From: Psychrobacter sp. TAE2020
GTDB lineage: Bacteria; Pseudomonadota; Gammaproteobacteria; Pseudomonadales; Moraxellaceae
Reading direction: 5' to 3'
Length of the DNA: 64,000 nucleotides
Assembly: GCF_018919485.1 (NCBI RefSeq)
Contig: NZ_JAHLMU010000001.1
Span: 1,170,362-1,234,361 of the forward strand
Numbering within the stretch: the first letter of the stretch is position 1; the number at the start of each line of letters is the position of its first letter. A program made the translations under genes and the position numbers. The notes below the pieces were generated by a model, which was given only the letters and a program-made list of their open reading frames with translations, ran no database searches and was not told where the DNA came from. Positions 1-9,780 of this stretch are shown here, in pieces.

Positions 1-161
1 CAATATCTAAAAACTAAAAACTAACTTATGATAGCTAATCAATAGGTAGCTTAGCTGCTACTTTATACCTGCCAGCCTTTCTTAAAGCATCTTGACCATG
101 ATATTATTGCTTATCTGGTTTTATAATGACTTTCGCTATCTACTTAGAGTAACAATGTCCC

Positions 162-1820
162 ATGCTTTTATCTCATAGAAAACGTTTACTCGAATTGTGG
201 CGAATTGCCGCAAGCTACCGCATTGATACCCACTTCCCTGTTGAAGACGCAGCGCCGCTACAACCACTAGCACGGTTGATTCGCTTGCATCCTGCTGCTT
301 GGGGCAAAAAGCATCAGCCTAATGGTATTAAGTATGCGCTCGAAGATATGGGCACCCTGTTTCTTAAGTTAGGTCAGCTGCTCTCTACTCGTCGTGACTT
401 AGTACCTCCTAATATCATTGACCAATTAATCCAGCTGCAAGATAAGGTCAAATCCTTTGCTCCTGAAATCGCTATTGCTCAAATTCAAGATCCTAAGCAA
501 GGTCTAGGTCAGTCTATCGACACGCTATTTGCACGCTTCGATATAAAGCCTTTGGCAGCTGCCTCTATCGCCCAAGTACATACGGCGGCCTTACATGACG
601 GTCGTGAAGTAGTAGTAAAAGTCGTTCGTCCTGACATTCGTACGACTATCATCACTGATTTTGAGCTGTTGCGTGAGCTGGCCAGCTGGGTATCTGCCCG
701 TATAGAAGCAGCACGGGCGTTGCATGTTATTGACTTAGTAGAAGACTATCGGCAAGTGATGCTCAATGAGCTCGACTTAACCTTAGAGGCCGACAATACT
801 ACTAAGATGCGCAATAACTTCTTAGATTCGGCGTTGATGTATGTGCCAGAAGTCTATGATGCTGCCAAGAACGTTATGGTCATGGAGCGTATTCAAGGGG
901 TACCTATTTCGCAAGTTGAAGTCTTTGATCAGCTAGGTTACGATCGTGCCGCATTAGCAGAGATGGGTTTAACTATCTTTTTTACCCAAGTTTTTCGTGA
1001 TAACTTTTTTCATGCTGATATGCATCCGGGTAACGTATTCGTAGAAACCCCACCAGTGCAAATGCTCACTGCGGATATGGCAAACGTTGATCTAGGTCAT
1101 GCCCCACGCTATATCGGGCTTGATTGCGCCATTATGGGTACGCTATCTAAAGATGATCAGTTGATAGTAGCGCGGATGTTATTAGCAGTAATGAATAATA
1201 ACTTTAGCGCTATGGTCGATATCGTTAGTCGTGCTGGCTGGATACCACCTAGTGCCGATAAGCATGCGTTGATACGCGATATGAGCCGTACTGTCGGCCC
1301 TATGCTCAACAAGTCTATTAATGAGATAGATTTCGCTGGAGTATTGATGCAGATATTAGATATCGCTCGCCGTCATCATATGAGTATTCCGCCACAGCTT
1401 ATGCTGCTACTTAAGACTTTGGTCCATGTTGAGGGTCTCGGCCGCGACTTGTATCCTGATTTGGATATCTGGTCATTGGCTAAGCCGATTCTGAGCAGCT
1501 GGATTAAAGAACAGCTTGATCCGCTGCGTAACTTACAACAGCTACGGGGGCAACTGCCAGAGATTTTATTATCTGCTACTGACATTCCCAAGTTACTTGA
1601 TCAAGGTCTACAGAGCTTAGCCTCACAAGGCTCAAGACAAGACAGTCAGCTGCGTGAGATACAACAGCTACGTGCTGATATGCTCAATGACCGCCGCCGT
1701 GATTGGCTAGCATTGGCAGGTTTTGGTATAACTATTGCCGCGGCTACCCAAGTCGGTTGGTTTGCGCCCATTTTTTATATTTTTGCGCTACTAATTGTGG
1801 TTTGGCGTATCTTATCTTAG
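162..1820 (+). CDS. ubiB: UbiB family kinase-like protein for ubiquinone biosynthesis
   Basis: UbiB is an atypical protein-kinase-like ATPase needed for aerobic ubiquinone synthesis and is anchored to the inner membrane. The 552-aa product carries the family KxGQ motif (KLGQ, residues 69-72), the alanine-rich nucleotide loop AAASIAQVH near residue 130, the invariant lysine in VVVKVVRP, ELDLTLEADN, HADMHPGNV and the metal-binding LDCAIMG, which corresponds to DCG in E. coli UbiB rather than a canonical DFG. Two hydrophobic segments close the C terminus (about residues 508-550), as expected for the membrane anchor. The upstream ATG at 154 runs into a stop after seven codons, so 162 is the start. 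Unlike in E. coli, ubiE and ubiJ do not precede it. An FAD-linked dehydrogenase follows 123 bp downstream on the same strand. Identification is firm; the in vivo role is from family knowledge. Confidence 0.93.
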   Translation: MLLSHRKRLLELWRIAASYRIDTHFPVEDAAPLQPLARLIRLHPAAWGKKHQPNGIKYALEDMGTLFLKLGQLLSTRRDLVPPNIIDQLIQLQDKVKSFAPEIAIAQIQDPKQGLGQSIDTLFARFDIKPLAAASIAQVHTAALHDGREVVVKVVRPDIRTTIITDFELLRELASWVSARIEAARALHVIDLVEDYRQVMLNELDLTLEADNTTKMRNNFLDSALMYVPEVYDAAKNVMVMERIQGVPISQVEVFDQLGYDRAALAEMGLTIFFTQVFRDNFFHADMHPGNVFVETPPVQMLTADMANVDLGHAPRYIGLDCAIMGTLSKDDQLIVARMLLAVMNNNFSAMVDIVSRAGWIPPSADKHALIRDMSRTVGPMLNKSINEIDFAGVLMQILDIARRHHMSIPPQLMLLLKTLVHVEGLGRDLYPDLDIWSLAKPILSSWIKEQLDPLRNLQQLRGQLPEILLSATDIPKLLDQGLQSLASQGSRQDSQLREIQQLRADMLNDRRRDWLALAGFGITIAAATQVGWFAPIFYIFALLIVVWRILS

Positions 1821-1943
1821 CAGTTGACTCTGTATAGCATTGCGAAATAAAGCTGTTGTTAGACTCTTGCTTAGAGTATTAATAGTGGCTTAAAAAAGCA
1901 CTGATAGAATTTTTGAGATGTTTTTTAATAAGGTATTTGATCC

Positions 1944-3374
1944 ATGGTCGATGTCATTACTAACCCTGATAGTCAAACTACGCATACAGATCACAGCGCA
2001 GCTATTGCGGCTTTACAGGCACAATTTGGTAGACAGCTAAGCGTTAATCAAACTATACGTGAGCAACATGGTCATACGATGACTTGGCTTGCCAATCAGC
2101 CACCGGATGCGGTACTCACCGCTTATGATAAGCAAGATGTAGCGACTGCTGTGGCGATTTGTAGTGAATATCAGATGCCAGTCATTGCCTTTGGCATTGG
2201 CTCCTCCTTGGAAGGTCAGCTGAATGCGCCTTTTGGTGGACTGTGCATCGATATGCATGCTATGGACGCTATCTTACGAGTTGATAGTGAAGACTTAACG
2301 GTTACTGTGCAGCCGGGCGTCACTCGTGAGCAGCTTAATCACTATTTGCGTGATACTGGTTTGTTTTTTCCGATAGATCCCGGTGCTAATGCGAGCATCG
2401 GTGGTATGGTCGCTACTCGTGCTTCAGGTACCAATGCGGTACGTTATGGCACTATGAAGGATGTGGTACTAGCGCTTGAGGTGGTAACAGCGACTGGTGC
2501 TATCATTCGCACTGGGACACGTGCTAAAAAGTCGGCTGCAGGTTATGACTTAACTCGGCTGATGATAGGTTCTGAAGGTACCTTAGGTATCGTCACCGAA
2601 GTCACTCTCAAGCTGTTTGGATTAAGCGAATGTATAGGCAGTGGTATTTGTCACTTTCAGACTGTCGAAGATGCTTGTCAGGCGGTGATGCTTACTATTC
2701 AGATGTGTCTACCTATTGCCCGTATCGAACTGTTAGATGCCTTGCAAGTAAAAGCCTGCAATCTGTATGACCAGCTGGATTTGCTTGAGACTCCTACGCT
2801 GTTCGTTGAGTTCCATGGCAGTGAAGCTAGTGTCCATGAACAAGCGCAAACCTTTACCGAGATCATTGAAGAATTTGGTGGTAGTGATTTTGTTTGGGAT
2901 ACGGATGAAGCTGAGCGCAAACGTCTGTGGCAAGCTCGCCACAATGCTTATTATGCCAGTTCTGCGCTGCGGCCTGAAGCTAGTGCGCTGTCCACTGATG
3001 CTTGTGTCCCTATTTCACGTCTAGCAGAATGTGTTAGCGCTACTGCAAAAGACATTGCAGCGTCTGGCATGATTGGTCCTATCGTTGGCCATGTTGGCGA
3101 TGGAAACTTCCATGTTTTACTACTAGTCAATACTGATGACCCTTTAGAAATCGAGACCGCTGATGGCATTATCAGTCGTTTAGCTATTCGCGCTATTGAG
3201 ATGGAGGGTACTTGTACTGGTGAGCATGGGATTGGCCAAGGTAAGCAGAAGTATATGGCTCAAGAGCACGGTGAAGCTATCGCTATGATGCAAGCCATTA
3301 AAACCGCACTCGATCCTAAGAACATTCTAAACCCAGGTAAGATATGGCCGCAGCCTCTAGAAGTAGTAGCATAG
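1944..3374 (+). CDS. FAD-linked oxidase, D-lactate dehydrogenase (cytochrome) type
   Basis: This 476-aa protein belongs to the FAD_binding_4 / FAD-oxidase C-terminal family that includes D-lactate dehydrogenase (cytochrome) and glycolate oxidase subunit GlcD. Seen in the sequence: the PP-loop FAD site with FGIGSSLEGQ (about residues 82-91) and PGANASIGGM (about 146-155), then RYGTMKDVV and GSEGTLGIVTEVTLKL. The C-terminal substrate domain has HVGDGNFHV, the TGEHGIGQGK motif and the usual ending LDPKNILNPGK. It probably oxidises D-lactate or a related 2-hydroxy acid and passes electrons to the respiratory chain. No GlcE/GlcF or lactate permease lies beside it, which favours a single-subunit Dld-like enzyme over GlcD, but the exact substrate cannot be read from sequence. 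It lies downstream of ubiB on the same strand and ends in a short 16-bp tandem duplication. Confidence 0.87.
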   Translation: MVDVITNPDSQTTHTDHSAAIAALQAQFGRQLSVNQTIREQHGHTMTWLANQPPDAVLTAYDKQDVATAVAICSEYQMPVIAFGIGSSLEGQLNAPFGGLCIDMHAMDAILRVDSEDLTVTVQPGVTREQLNHYLRDTGLFFPIDPGANASIGGMVATRASGTNAVRYGTMKDVVLALEVVTATGAIIRTGTRAKKSAAGYDLTRLMIGSEGTLGIVTEVTLKLFGLSECIGSGICHFQTVEDACQAVMLTIQMCLPIARIELLDALQVKACNLYDQLDLLETPTLFVEFHGSEASVHEQAQTFTEIIEEFGGSDFVWDTDEAERKRLWQARHNAYYASSALRPEASALSTDACVPISRLAECVSATAKDIAASGMIGPIVGHVGDGNFHVLLLVNTDDPLEIETADGIISRLAIRAIEMEGTCTGEHGIGQGKQKYMAQEHGEAIAMMQAIKTALDPKNILNPGKIWPQPLEVVA

Positions 3375-3410
3375 TCAGATAATGGCATAGTCAGGTAATA
3401 GCATAGTCAT
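3369..3410 (+). repeat. 16-bp direct repeat across a stop codon
   Basis: A 16-bp unit beginning gcatagtcag occurs at 3369-3384 and 3385-3400, with a partial third copy at 3401-3410. The first copy contains the stop codon of the FAD-linked oxidase gene. The pattern looks like local slippage duplication. Confidence 0.8.
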
Positions 3411-3478
3411 AAAGCTAATCTAGGCGAAACTTATAAGGGAAAGCTGTTGAGAACTTGAGAGAAAGGCCGTGAACCTAA

Positions 3479-3516
3479 AAAAGCGCTTACTTTATTGATT
3501 TAAAGTAAGCGCTTTT
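3479..3516. terminator. Bidirectional rho-independent terminator
   Basis: A perfect 16-bp stem (3479-3494 and 3501-3516) with a 6-base loop is flanked by A-run and T-run. It sits between two convergent genes, the FAD-linked oxidase and ruvB, and can serve both strands. Confidence 0.88.
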
Positions 3517-3604
3517 CGCTTATAGTACTTCTAAAGGGCCATGCTTTTAAGGGGCAATGCTTTTTAGGGACAAAGCCTTCAATCTAGACTATTATTAATC
3601 TAAG

Positions 3605-4600
3605 CTACAACATCTGATCAATAGCCATTTGGGTCAGTACTCGACCACGAGCGGTACGTAATACATAACCTTGTTGAATTAGGTACGGCTCAATCACATC
3701 CTCAAGCGTTCCCCTATCCTCAGCCATTGCTGCGGCTATAGCCTCAACACCAGCAGGACCACCATCAAAGCGCTCATGCAAGATCTCAATATAGCGTCGA
3801 TCCAAATGATCGAGACCCCGTCGATCCACAGCTAGCATGTCTAGTGCGCTACCAGCAATAGCGCCATTGATACTGCCATCCCCTCTTACCTCCGCATAAT
3901 CACGTACTCGGCGCAGCAAGCGGTTAGCAATCCTAGGAGTACCACGGGCACGACGAGCAATTTCTACTGCACCATCTGGGCTCATAGGAACTCGCATAAG
4001 ACGAGCAGCACGACTGACAATAGTAGTCAAATCCTCAATATTATAGAACTCTAAGCGTTGTACAATGCCGAAACGATCTCGTAGAGGCGAAGTCAATAAT
4101 CCTGCTCGGGTGGTGGCAGCAACTAAGGTAAAAGGAGGTAATTCGAGCTTAATAGACCGAGCAGCTGGTCCCTCACCAATCATAATATCCAGCTGAAAAT
4201 CTTCCATGGCCGGATATAGTATCTCTTCAATCACGGGACTAAGGCGATGGATCTCATCGATAAACAATACATCACCAGCTTCTAAGTTAGTCAACATCGC
4301 CGCTAAATCACCAGCACGCTCAAGCACTGGTCCTGAGGTGGCACGTAAATTACCCCCCATTTCACGAGCGATAATATTAGCAAGGGTGGTCTTACCTAAG
4401 CCTGGAGGACCAAAAATAAGCGTATGATCTAAGGCCTCATCACGCGCACGCGCCGCACTAATGAACACTTCCATCTGTTCACGCACTACCGGCTGGCCGA
4501 TATACTCAGCCAATAATGCAGGGCGAATATTAGAATCCGGAGCGTCGCCAGCTCCTTCTAGTGGATTGATCAAACGGTCTTGCATCATAGGTTTTATCAT
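3605..4600 (-). CDS. ruvB: Holliday junction branch migration ATPase RuvB
   Basis: RuvB is the hexameric AAA+ motor that drives branch migration of Holliday junctions with RuvA. The 331-aa product has Walker [10 protein letters not shown] (residues 64-72), Walker B DEIHRL, sensor 1 AATTRAG, the arginine finger region in [10 protein letters not shown], and the C-terminal winged helix ending with the typical [12 protein letters not shown]. Length matches the family (about 330-350). It lies downstream of ruvA on the same strand, but 202 bp separate them and a terminator hairpin lies in the gap (4682-4712), so ruvB probably has its own promoter. ruvC is about 18 kb away at 22293, so the ruvCAB grouping found in many proteobacteria is broken here. 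Confidence 0.97.
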   Translation of the reverse strand: MIKPMMQDRLINPLEGAGDAPDSNIRPALLAEYIGQPVVREQMEVFISAARARDEALDHTLIFGPPGLGKTTLANIIAREMGGNLRATSGPVLERAGDLAAMLTNLEAGDVLFIDEIHRLSPVIEEILYPAMEDFQLDIMIGEGPAARSIKLELPPFTLVAATTRAGLLTSPLRDRFGIVQRLEFYNIEDLTTIVSRAARLMRVPMSPDGAVEIARRARGTPRIANRLLRRVRDYAEVRGDGSINGAIAGSALDMLAVDRRGLDHLDRRYIEILHERFDGGPAGVEAIAAAMAEDRGTLEDVIEPYLIQQGYVLRTARGRVLTQMAIDQML

Positions 4601-4681
4601 TGTTTAGAGAATATAGGGAGAGTAAATAGCATAACCAAACTCCATCAAGAAGTCATGCAAAACCTCATACATTAATAGTTA

Positions 4682-4712
4682 GCAAAAAAATAAGCGACAA
4701 CTAGTGTCGCTT
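4682..4712 (-). terminator. Rho-independent terminator downstream of ruvA
   Basis: An 8-bp perfect stem (4692-4699 / 4705-4712) is followed on the minus strand by a T-run (the A-run at 4684-4690). It should end transcripts coming from ruvA before they reach ruvB. Confidence 0.75.
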
Positions 4713-4802
4713 AAATATACTGTTGCCGCGCCGCTTTAGCCTATAACACGCTGCTAGCAGCTGTAAAAGCTAAAACCGCTCTGCCTTAGAATCCACTCTG
4801 GC

Positions 4803-5423
4803 TTAGAATCCAGACAGCTGCTTAAGCGTTGCTTTTAACAACCCTTGAGTATCGGCAAAAGTCTCGCCGTTACTTTTAGCGGCTTTGATGGCTTGCTGAG
4901 CTTCTTTTTCTTTATAACCTAGACTTATCAAGGCACCTTCCACTTCGGCAATAATACTGCCTTCATGTGACACCGCAGCAGGCTGCATAGAAAATTCTAG
5001 CGAGCTACTATCGACCTCAATATTTTTCAGCTTGTCTTTGAGCTCGATAAGTAAACGCTGCGCTGTCTTTTTGCCAATACCCGGAATACGAGTCAAAGCC
5101 ACTTCTGAATCTTGTTCGACATGCATCTTGAGCTCGGCTGCCGACATAGCAGAGAGCATAGCTAGCGCCATTTTTGCCCCAACCCCATTGATCTTGATCA
5201 ACTGACGGAATACATCACGCTCTTTGCGATCGATAAAGCCATACAGCAGCTGCGCATCTTCACGTACATGAAAATGCGTCCAGATACTAGCTTGCTGATT
5301 CAACTGTAACTGGCAAAATGACGGTAGTGGCAGTTCGATATCATAACCAACACCAGACGCTGTCATTACACAAGCGGTCGGTGCTAGCAAATATTGTACT
5401 TGGCCAGTGATCAGTCCTATCAT
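4803..5423 (-). CDS. ruvA: Holliday junction DNA-binding protein RuvA
   Basis: RuvA binds the four-way junction as a tetramer and loads RuvB. The 206-aa product starts with the family's MIGLITGQV, has the N-terminal OB fold (GVGYDIELPLPS, HFHVREDAQLLYGF), two helix-hairpin-helix motifs (INGVGAKMALAMLS and IPGIGKKTAQRLLIEL), and the C-terminal RuvB-binding domain (ALISLGYKEKEAQQAI). Length is normal. It begins 61 bp downstream of the fba stop with no visible terminator between, so part of its transcription may come from fba. Confidence 0.97.
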   Translation of the reverse strand: MIGLITGQVQYLLAPTACVMTASGVGYDIELPLPSFCQLQLNQQASIWTHFHVREDAQLLYGFIDRKERDVFRQLIKINGVGAKMALAMLSAMSAAELKMHVEQDSEVALTRIPGIGKKTAQRLLIELKDKLKNIEVDSSSLEFSMQPAAVSHEGSIIAEVEGALISLGYKEKEAQQAIKAAKSNGETFADTQGLLKATLKQLSGF

Positions 5424-5484
5424 AAGTTGCTACCTGCTATACGTGATGCAATGAGCTGCAGTTAAACCAAATGGCAATAGTTAT

Positions 5485-6522
5485 CTATTGGTAAAAACCT
5501 ACCATACCTTCTAGGCTTATCGCACGGATTTTATGAGCTTGTCCCGCTGAACCAAAAGCTTCAAAGCGATTAGTACAGATATCAGACATCGCTACCATTG
5601 AGGCTTTAAAGTATTTGCGAGGATCAAAATCGCTTGGATTTTGGGCTAGATACTTACGAATGGCCCCTGTCGATGCTAGACGCAAATCTGTATCGATATT
5701 GACCTTACGTACCCCATGTTTAATCGCTTCAACGATTTGCTCAACAGGGACGCCATAAGTCTCGCCAATGTCACCGCCGTATTCATTGATAACTTTTAGC
5801 CACTCTTGCGGTACAGATGACGAACCATGCATCACTAAATGAGTATTAGGAATACGCGCATGAATCTCTTTCACTCGCTCGATCGATAAGATATCGCCAG
5901 TCGGTGGACGAGTGAACTTATAAGCGCCATGACTAGTACCAATAGCGATGGCTAACGCATCGACGTTGGTATCTTTGACAAACTGTTCTGCTTCGTCAGC
6001 ACTAGTCAACAACTGCTCCTGATCCAAAACACCTTCAGCGCCAGAGCCGTCTTCTTCACCAGCCATGCCGGTCTCTAGACTTCCTAGACAGCCGATTTCG
6101 CCTTCTACTGAAACGCCACAAGCATGCGCTAATTTAACCACTTCACGAGTTACGCTAGCATTGTAGTCATAATCCATTGGTGTTTTGCCGTCTTCACCGA
6201 GTGAGCCATCCATCATCACTGATGAAAACCCGAGCTGAATTGAACGCTGGCATACTGCTGGCGACATGCCGTGATCTTGATGCATCACTACTGGAATATG
6301 TGGCCACTCTTCGATAGCGGCAGTAATTAGATGGCGTAAAAACGCTGAACCTGCATAGCCTCGTGCTCCAGCACTAGCTTGTACAATAACAGGCGAGTCG
6401 CAGCTGTCTGCTGCCATCATAATAGCGCGCATTTGCTCTAGATTATTGACATTAAAAGCAGGAACACCATAACTGTGCTCAGCGGCATGATCTAAAAGTT
6501 GACGTAGGGAAATTAAGGCCAT
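5485..6522 (-). CDS. fba: Class II fructose-1,6-bisphosphate aldolase
   Basis: A zinc-dependent aldolase interconverting fructose-1,6-bisphosphate with glyceraldehyde-3-phosphate and dihydroxyacetone phosphate. The 345-aa protein shows the N-terminal [13 protein letters not shown], zinc-ligand histidines in HQDHG and GTSHGAY, the HGSSSVPQE loop and NIDTDLRLA near the C terminus. The length and NIDTDLRLA segment match the subtype also called Fda or CbbA, rather than the approx. 359-aa E. coli FbaA type. pgk lies 1.6 kb away and gpmI 12.5 kb away, but neither is in an operon with it. A purine-rich AGAGAG precedes the ATG. No pyk or gap gene is in the window. Confidence 0.95.
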   Translation of the reverse strand: MALISLRQLLDHAAEHSYGVPAFNVNNLEQMRAIMMAADSCDSPVIVQASAGARGYAGSAFLRHLITAAIEEWPHIPVVMHQDHGMSPAVCQRSIQLGFSSVMMDGSLGEDGKTPMDYDYNASVTREVVKLAHACGVSVEGEIGCLGSLETGMAGEEDGSGAEGVLDQEQLLTSADEAEQFVKDTNVDALAIAIGTSHGAYKFTRPPTGDILSIERVKEIHARIPNTHLVMHGSSSVPQEWLKVINEYGGDIGETYGVPVEQIVEAIKHGVRKVNIDTDLRLASTGAIRKYLAQNPSDFDPRKYFKASMVAMSDICTNRFEAFGSAGQAHKIRAISLEGMVGFYQ

Positions 6523-6887
6523 GGAACACTCTCTGATTGGATTTTAGCGACTGTTTTAACAAGCAATTTTAGTAAATATCTTTGCTTGCTGTTTTCTACT
6601 ATCTTTCGATAATAAGTAGTGCAGCTGTTAACGCTGTTGATTATAGCAAAATTTAACCGCTACTCGTAGTGGATATGGCGCTATTTTATAGTCTGCTAGG
6701 TTCTAAAGCACTAACCGATAATGACCACTTACTGCTCATAAATTTTTGTTGATAAAACATGAATCATAAACACAAAAAAGCCTTAGAATTCACTAAGGCT
6801 TTTTTGTGTTTATGATTTACAGCTTATCTTTATGACTCCCTAATAGCCGATCATAATCGACTAGCTGTTAAGGGGCGTCTATAAAGA
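6523..6887. other. Intergenic gap upstream of fba
   Basis: No gene is visible. The gap holds the promoter side of fba and the long terminator at 6762-6817 that ends the lipoprotein gene. Confidence 0.6.
6762..6817. terminator. Long perfect-stem terminator
   Basis: A 25-bp perfect inverted repeat (6762-6786 / 6793-6817) with a 6-base loop. Each arm contains a run of six A or T next to GCC/GGC, so it can terminate on both strands. It lies downstream of the lipoprotein gene and upstream of fba, insulating the two. Confidence 0.85.
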
Positions 6888-7292
6888 TTAGTACTGTTGA
6901 TCAGTAGGTGCTTTAGCTTCTGCATCAGCAGCAACATTAGACGCGCCTTCAGCAACTGAACTTGCACCATCAGCAACTACTGCTGCTGTAGAGGCAACGG
7001 CTTTATTAGTACCGTCAGTGATAGCCTCGCCTGCATTATCGGCCGCATTAGAAACAGCGACGCCAGCATTCTCTGCACTATCATTAATTTTCGCACCAGT
7101 ATTTTGAGCAGCAACTTCAGCTTCAGCAGTAGCAGCTTCAGTATTAGCAGCAATATCATCACCAGCAGACGCAGCAGTATCTGCAGCTTGATCAGCAGTA
7201 ACTGCCGCTTGATCTTCAGTTTGTTGGCTACAAGCGGTAACTGCAAAAGTACCAGCAAGTAAGCTAGCAAGTAACAAATGACGTTTTAACAT
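6888..7292 (-). CDS. Alanine-rich small lipoprotein of unknown function
   Basis: A 134-aa predicted lipoprotein. The N terminus has a basic start (MLKRHLL), a hydrophobic stretch and a lipobox VTAC with the lipidated cysteine at residue 21. The mature part is almost entirely Ala, Asp, Glu, Asn, Gln, Thr and Val, with recurring segments such as AADTAAS, AENAGVAVSNAADNAGEAI and VAEGASNVAADAEA. It has no aromatic residue apart from the final tyrosine. The spacing suggests a long amphipathic helix or extended coil, reminiscent of LEA-like or Lpp-like envelope proteins, but I do not recognise the family. It is transcribed alone and ends at a strong terminator. Confidence 0.75.
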   Translation of the reverse strand: MLKRHLLLASLLAGTFAVTACSQQTEDQAAVTADQAADTAASAGDDIAANTEAATAEAEVAAQNTGAKINDSAENAGVAVSNAADNAGEAITDGTNKAVASTAAVVADGASSVAEGASNVAADAEAKAPTDQQY

Positions 7293-7470
7293 AATAGACC
7301 TCTAGTAAATAATGCATTTCAGCATCTATAATTGCGCTATTCTATATCTAGCAAATAGCACTTGCAATAAAAATCTCAAAGTCAATAACAATATAAGAAC
7401 AAATAAGACCTGCTTAATAATAGTCACTATAAATAATTTTAAAACTATTTTTATAGCGGCAAAATTATTA

Positions 7471-8004
7471 TTACCACATCAAGTCATCTGGTATCACATA
7501 AGCAGCATAAGGATCATCAGTCTCTAGTTCAACCTGTGAGCTGTCATTAGCTACTACAATAAAACCTTCCATTTTCATATTAATTCGATCGGCTAAAGGA
7601 CGAGGCAGCAAAGCATAGTTTTCTTCTAAACTTGCAATAACCACATGGCCTGCCACTATTTGATCATAGAGCTTTTGAGTGATATATATTTTTTTTACTT
7701 TTGACTGATCGCTAAATTGATAAGCAACCTCACCTCGAGTGTCGGCAATCTGATGCTGCTTAATCATTTGTACAATATTAGCTTTTAGCATTTTTTGCTC
7801 TAAGACTTGTTGTTTTTCTTGATTGAGCTTTTGATCCTTGGCCATCTTCTCCGCTTGCGCAGTTGCCAATGCCTTTTTAGCTTCTAGGTTCGATGAGTCG
7901 CCAGTACGCTTAGCATGTTGAGACTGCTTGCTTATTTGCTTGGCTTTTTTGCTATCAACCAATCCCGCTTTTAAAAGTTGCGCCTGCAAGGCATTCTTGG
8001 CCAT
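7471..8004 (-). CDS. DUF2058 family protein (YaiL-like)
   Basis: This 177-aa protein matches the DUF2058 / YaiL family, often labelled nucleoprotein or polynucleotide-associated protein with no proven activity. The N-terminal half is a highly charged Lys/Gln-rich helix (KNALQAQLLKAGLVDSKKAK, then AEKMAKDQKLNQEKQQ) likely to be coiled-coil. The C-terminal half is a small globular domain containing YQFSDQSKVKKIYIT and the conserved ending DDPYAAYVIPDDLMW. The start has a plausible Shine-Dalgarno (AGGTGA). It sits 100 bp downstream of pgk on the same strand and could be read from the pgk transcript. Confidence 0.85.
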   Translation of the reverse strand: MAKNALQAQLLKAGLVDSKKAKQISKQSQHAKRTGDSSNLEAKKALATAQAEKMAKDQKLNQEKQQVLEQKMLKANIVQMIKQHQIADTRGEVAYQFSDQSKVKKIYITQKLYDQIVAGHVVIASLEENYALLPRPLADRINMKMEGFIVVANDSSQVELETDDPYAAYVIPDDLMW

Positions 8005-8104
8005 AATTTGATCACCTAAATAATAGAAGCTAAATCATAAATCGCAAAACATGAGCATGCATAGTAGCAAACTCTGCGAGGGGTTGTCAGCATTCAAATC
8101 AATG

Positions 8105-9319
8105 CTAAGATTGAAGCTGCAATGCAGCCACTGCTGGTAATACTTTGCCTTCTACAAATTCTAAGAAAGCACCGCCGCCTGTCGACATATAGCTTACTCC
8201 GTCGGCTACTTGATACTTATCTATCGCCGCTAAAGTATCGCCGCCACCAGCGATTGAAAATCCTGCACTATCTTTTACTGCTTGCGCTAATATCTGCGTA
8301 CCAGCACCAAAAGCATCTACTTCAAAGACCCCAACAGGACCATTCCATAAAATAGTCTTAGCTTGACTAATAGCATGCGCCAGCTTCTCAGCGCTCTGTG
8401 GGGCAATATCTAAGATCATATCGTCGCTATCCACTGCATCGACCGCTTTGATAGTTGCAGTGGCTTTTTGTAGAGAGCCGATAAAGTCGGCAAAATCGAT
8501 CTCATTTTTATTGGCGACTACCACATATTCAGGTAATAAAATATCAGTCTTCGTCATGATTTCACGTGCTGTATCTAGTAAGTCAGGCTCATACAAAGAA
8601 GCGCCAACGCTATGACCTTGCGCTGCTAAAAAGGTATTAGCAATACCTCCGCCAACGATAATTTGGCTACATAGAGTCGCCAAACTGTGCAGCACTTCAA
8701 GCTTAGTAGAGACTTTCGAGCCCCCAACTATAGCTAGCATTGGCTGATCCGGAGTCTGTAAAGCTTGGCTCAAAGCATCAAGTTCGGCGGCTAGCAATGG
8801 ACCGGCGCAAACCGTCTTACCTGCTTGACGCATAGCTTGGGTGACGCCTTCTGTTGAGGCTTGAGCACGGTGCGCTGTACCAAAAGCGTCCATCACAAAT
8901 ACATCCGCAAGACCAGCATAAAGCTGAGACAGTGCTGGATCATTTTTCTTCTCGCCTTCATTAAAGCGTACGTTCTCTAAAAGCACTACTTCACCAACTT
9001 TAACGGCTACTTTTTGCTTTAAGTAATCACTATTAACTGTGACTGGTTGAGTCACTTGTTTGCCCAATTGCTCTGTTAAGTAATCAGCAACCGGGGCTAA
9101 TGAATAAACAGCCTCAAACTTACCTTCTATCGGACGACCTAAATGAGAACAAACAATAACTGCTGCACCTTTATCTAAAGCCATTCTTATAGTAGGTAAA
9201 CTCGCCTGCAAGCGAGCAGCACTGGCAACTTTACCGTCTTTAATAGGGACATTCAAATCTTCACGAATTAATACTACTTTGTCAGTAAGATTCAGCTCAC
9301 TCATGCGCAAAAAACTCAT
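8105..9319 (-). CDS. pgk: Phosphoglycerate kinase
   Basis: Pgk transfers phosphate from 1,3-bisphosphoglycerate to ADP in glycolysis and runs in reverse in gluconeogenesis. The 404-aa protein has the substrate-binding [24 protein letters not shown] and [15 protein letters not shown] in the N-terminal domain. In the C-terminal domain it has the nucleotide-binding [24 protein letters not shown] and [13 protein letters not shown], and the STGGGAFLE motif. The AGGAG at 9324-9328 is correctly spaced for the ATG at 9319, favouring it over the internal ATG at 9304. The DUF2058 gene follows. No gap gene is beside it. Confidence 0.97.
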   Translation of the reverse strand: MSFLRMSELNLTDKVVLIREDLNVPIKDGKVASAARLQASLPTIRMALDKGAAVIVCSHLGRPIEGKFEAVYSLAPVADYLTEQLGKQVTQPVTVNSDYLKQKVAVKVGEVVLLENVRFNEGEKKNDPALSQLYAGLADVFVMDAFGTAHRAQASTEGVTQAMRQAGKTVCAGPLLAAELDALSQALQTPDQPMLAIVGGSKVSTKLEVLHSLATLCSQIIVGGGIANTFLAAQGHSVGASLYEPDLLDTAREIMTKTDILLPEYVVVANKNEIDFADFIGSLQKATATIKAVDAVDSDDMILDIAPQSAEKLAHAISQAKTILWNGPVGVFEVDAFGAGTQILAQAVKDSAGFSIAGGGDTLAAIDKYQVADGVSYMSTGGGAFLEFVEGKVLPAVAALQLQS

Positions 9320-9780
9320 TGCCGCTCCTGTTCATTAAGTTTTATAGGAAGTAATTTAATAATAATTAGTTTTGTAATGGATCATACTATACTAGGTAGT
9401 TCTGTAATAGACGGTTTCATAATAGCTAGGTTAAAAACGGCTAGGTTAAAAATAGCCATTTTTATAATGGCTCTAAGCTAACTTAGATTATTTATAGTGG
9501 CTTGAGGTTACCACAATGCGCTGTATTTTAAGCCTGAGTGTCCTACAAGGTCAACTTCTACTAGCAAAAACCTTAATCCCATGACTAGATTTTGTTTTAA
9601 CTAGCACGCTTATACTTTAGTAGTGGCTAGAAAGTAACATCCAGCATTATTTTTTACTAGATTTTACAATAGTTTCAACCATTCTACTTGCAGTAACATT
9701 TAGTGGTGGTACTCCTCAACAGTCAGCCTTATGATAGAACAGTAGACAATAATAACAACCACCCTGTTTAGGAGATTTAA
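9320..9780. other. 461-bp divergent gap between pgk and a dksA-like gene
   Basis: No gene or convincing RNA is visible. It contains the pgk promoter side, the 15-bp direct repeat at 9425-9454, and the ribosome-binding site AGGAGA just before 9781. Confidence 0.5.
9425..9454. repeat. 15-bp direct repeat upstream of pgk
   Basis: Two head-to-tail copies of a 15-bp unit starting gctaggttaaaaa (9425-9439 and 9440-9454), followed by a related tagcc. They lie in the pgk upstream region. Confidence 0.7.
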
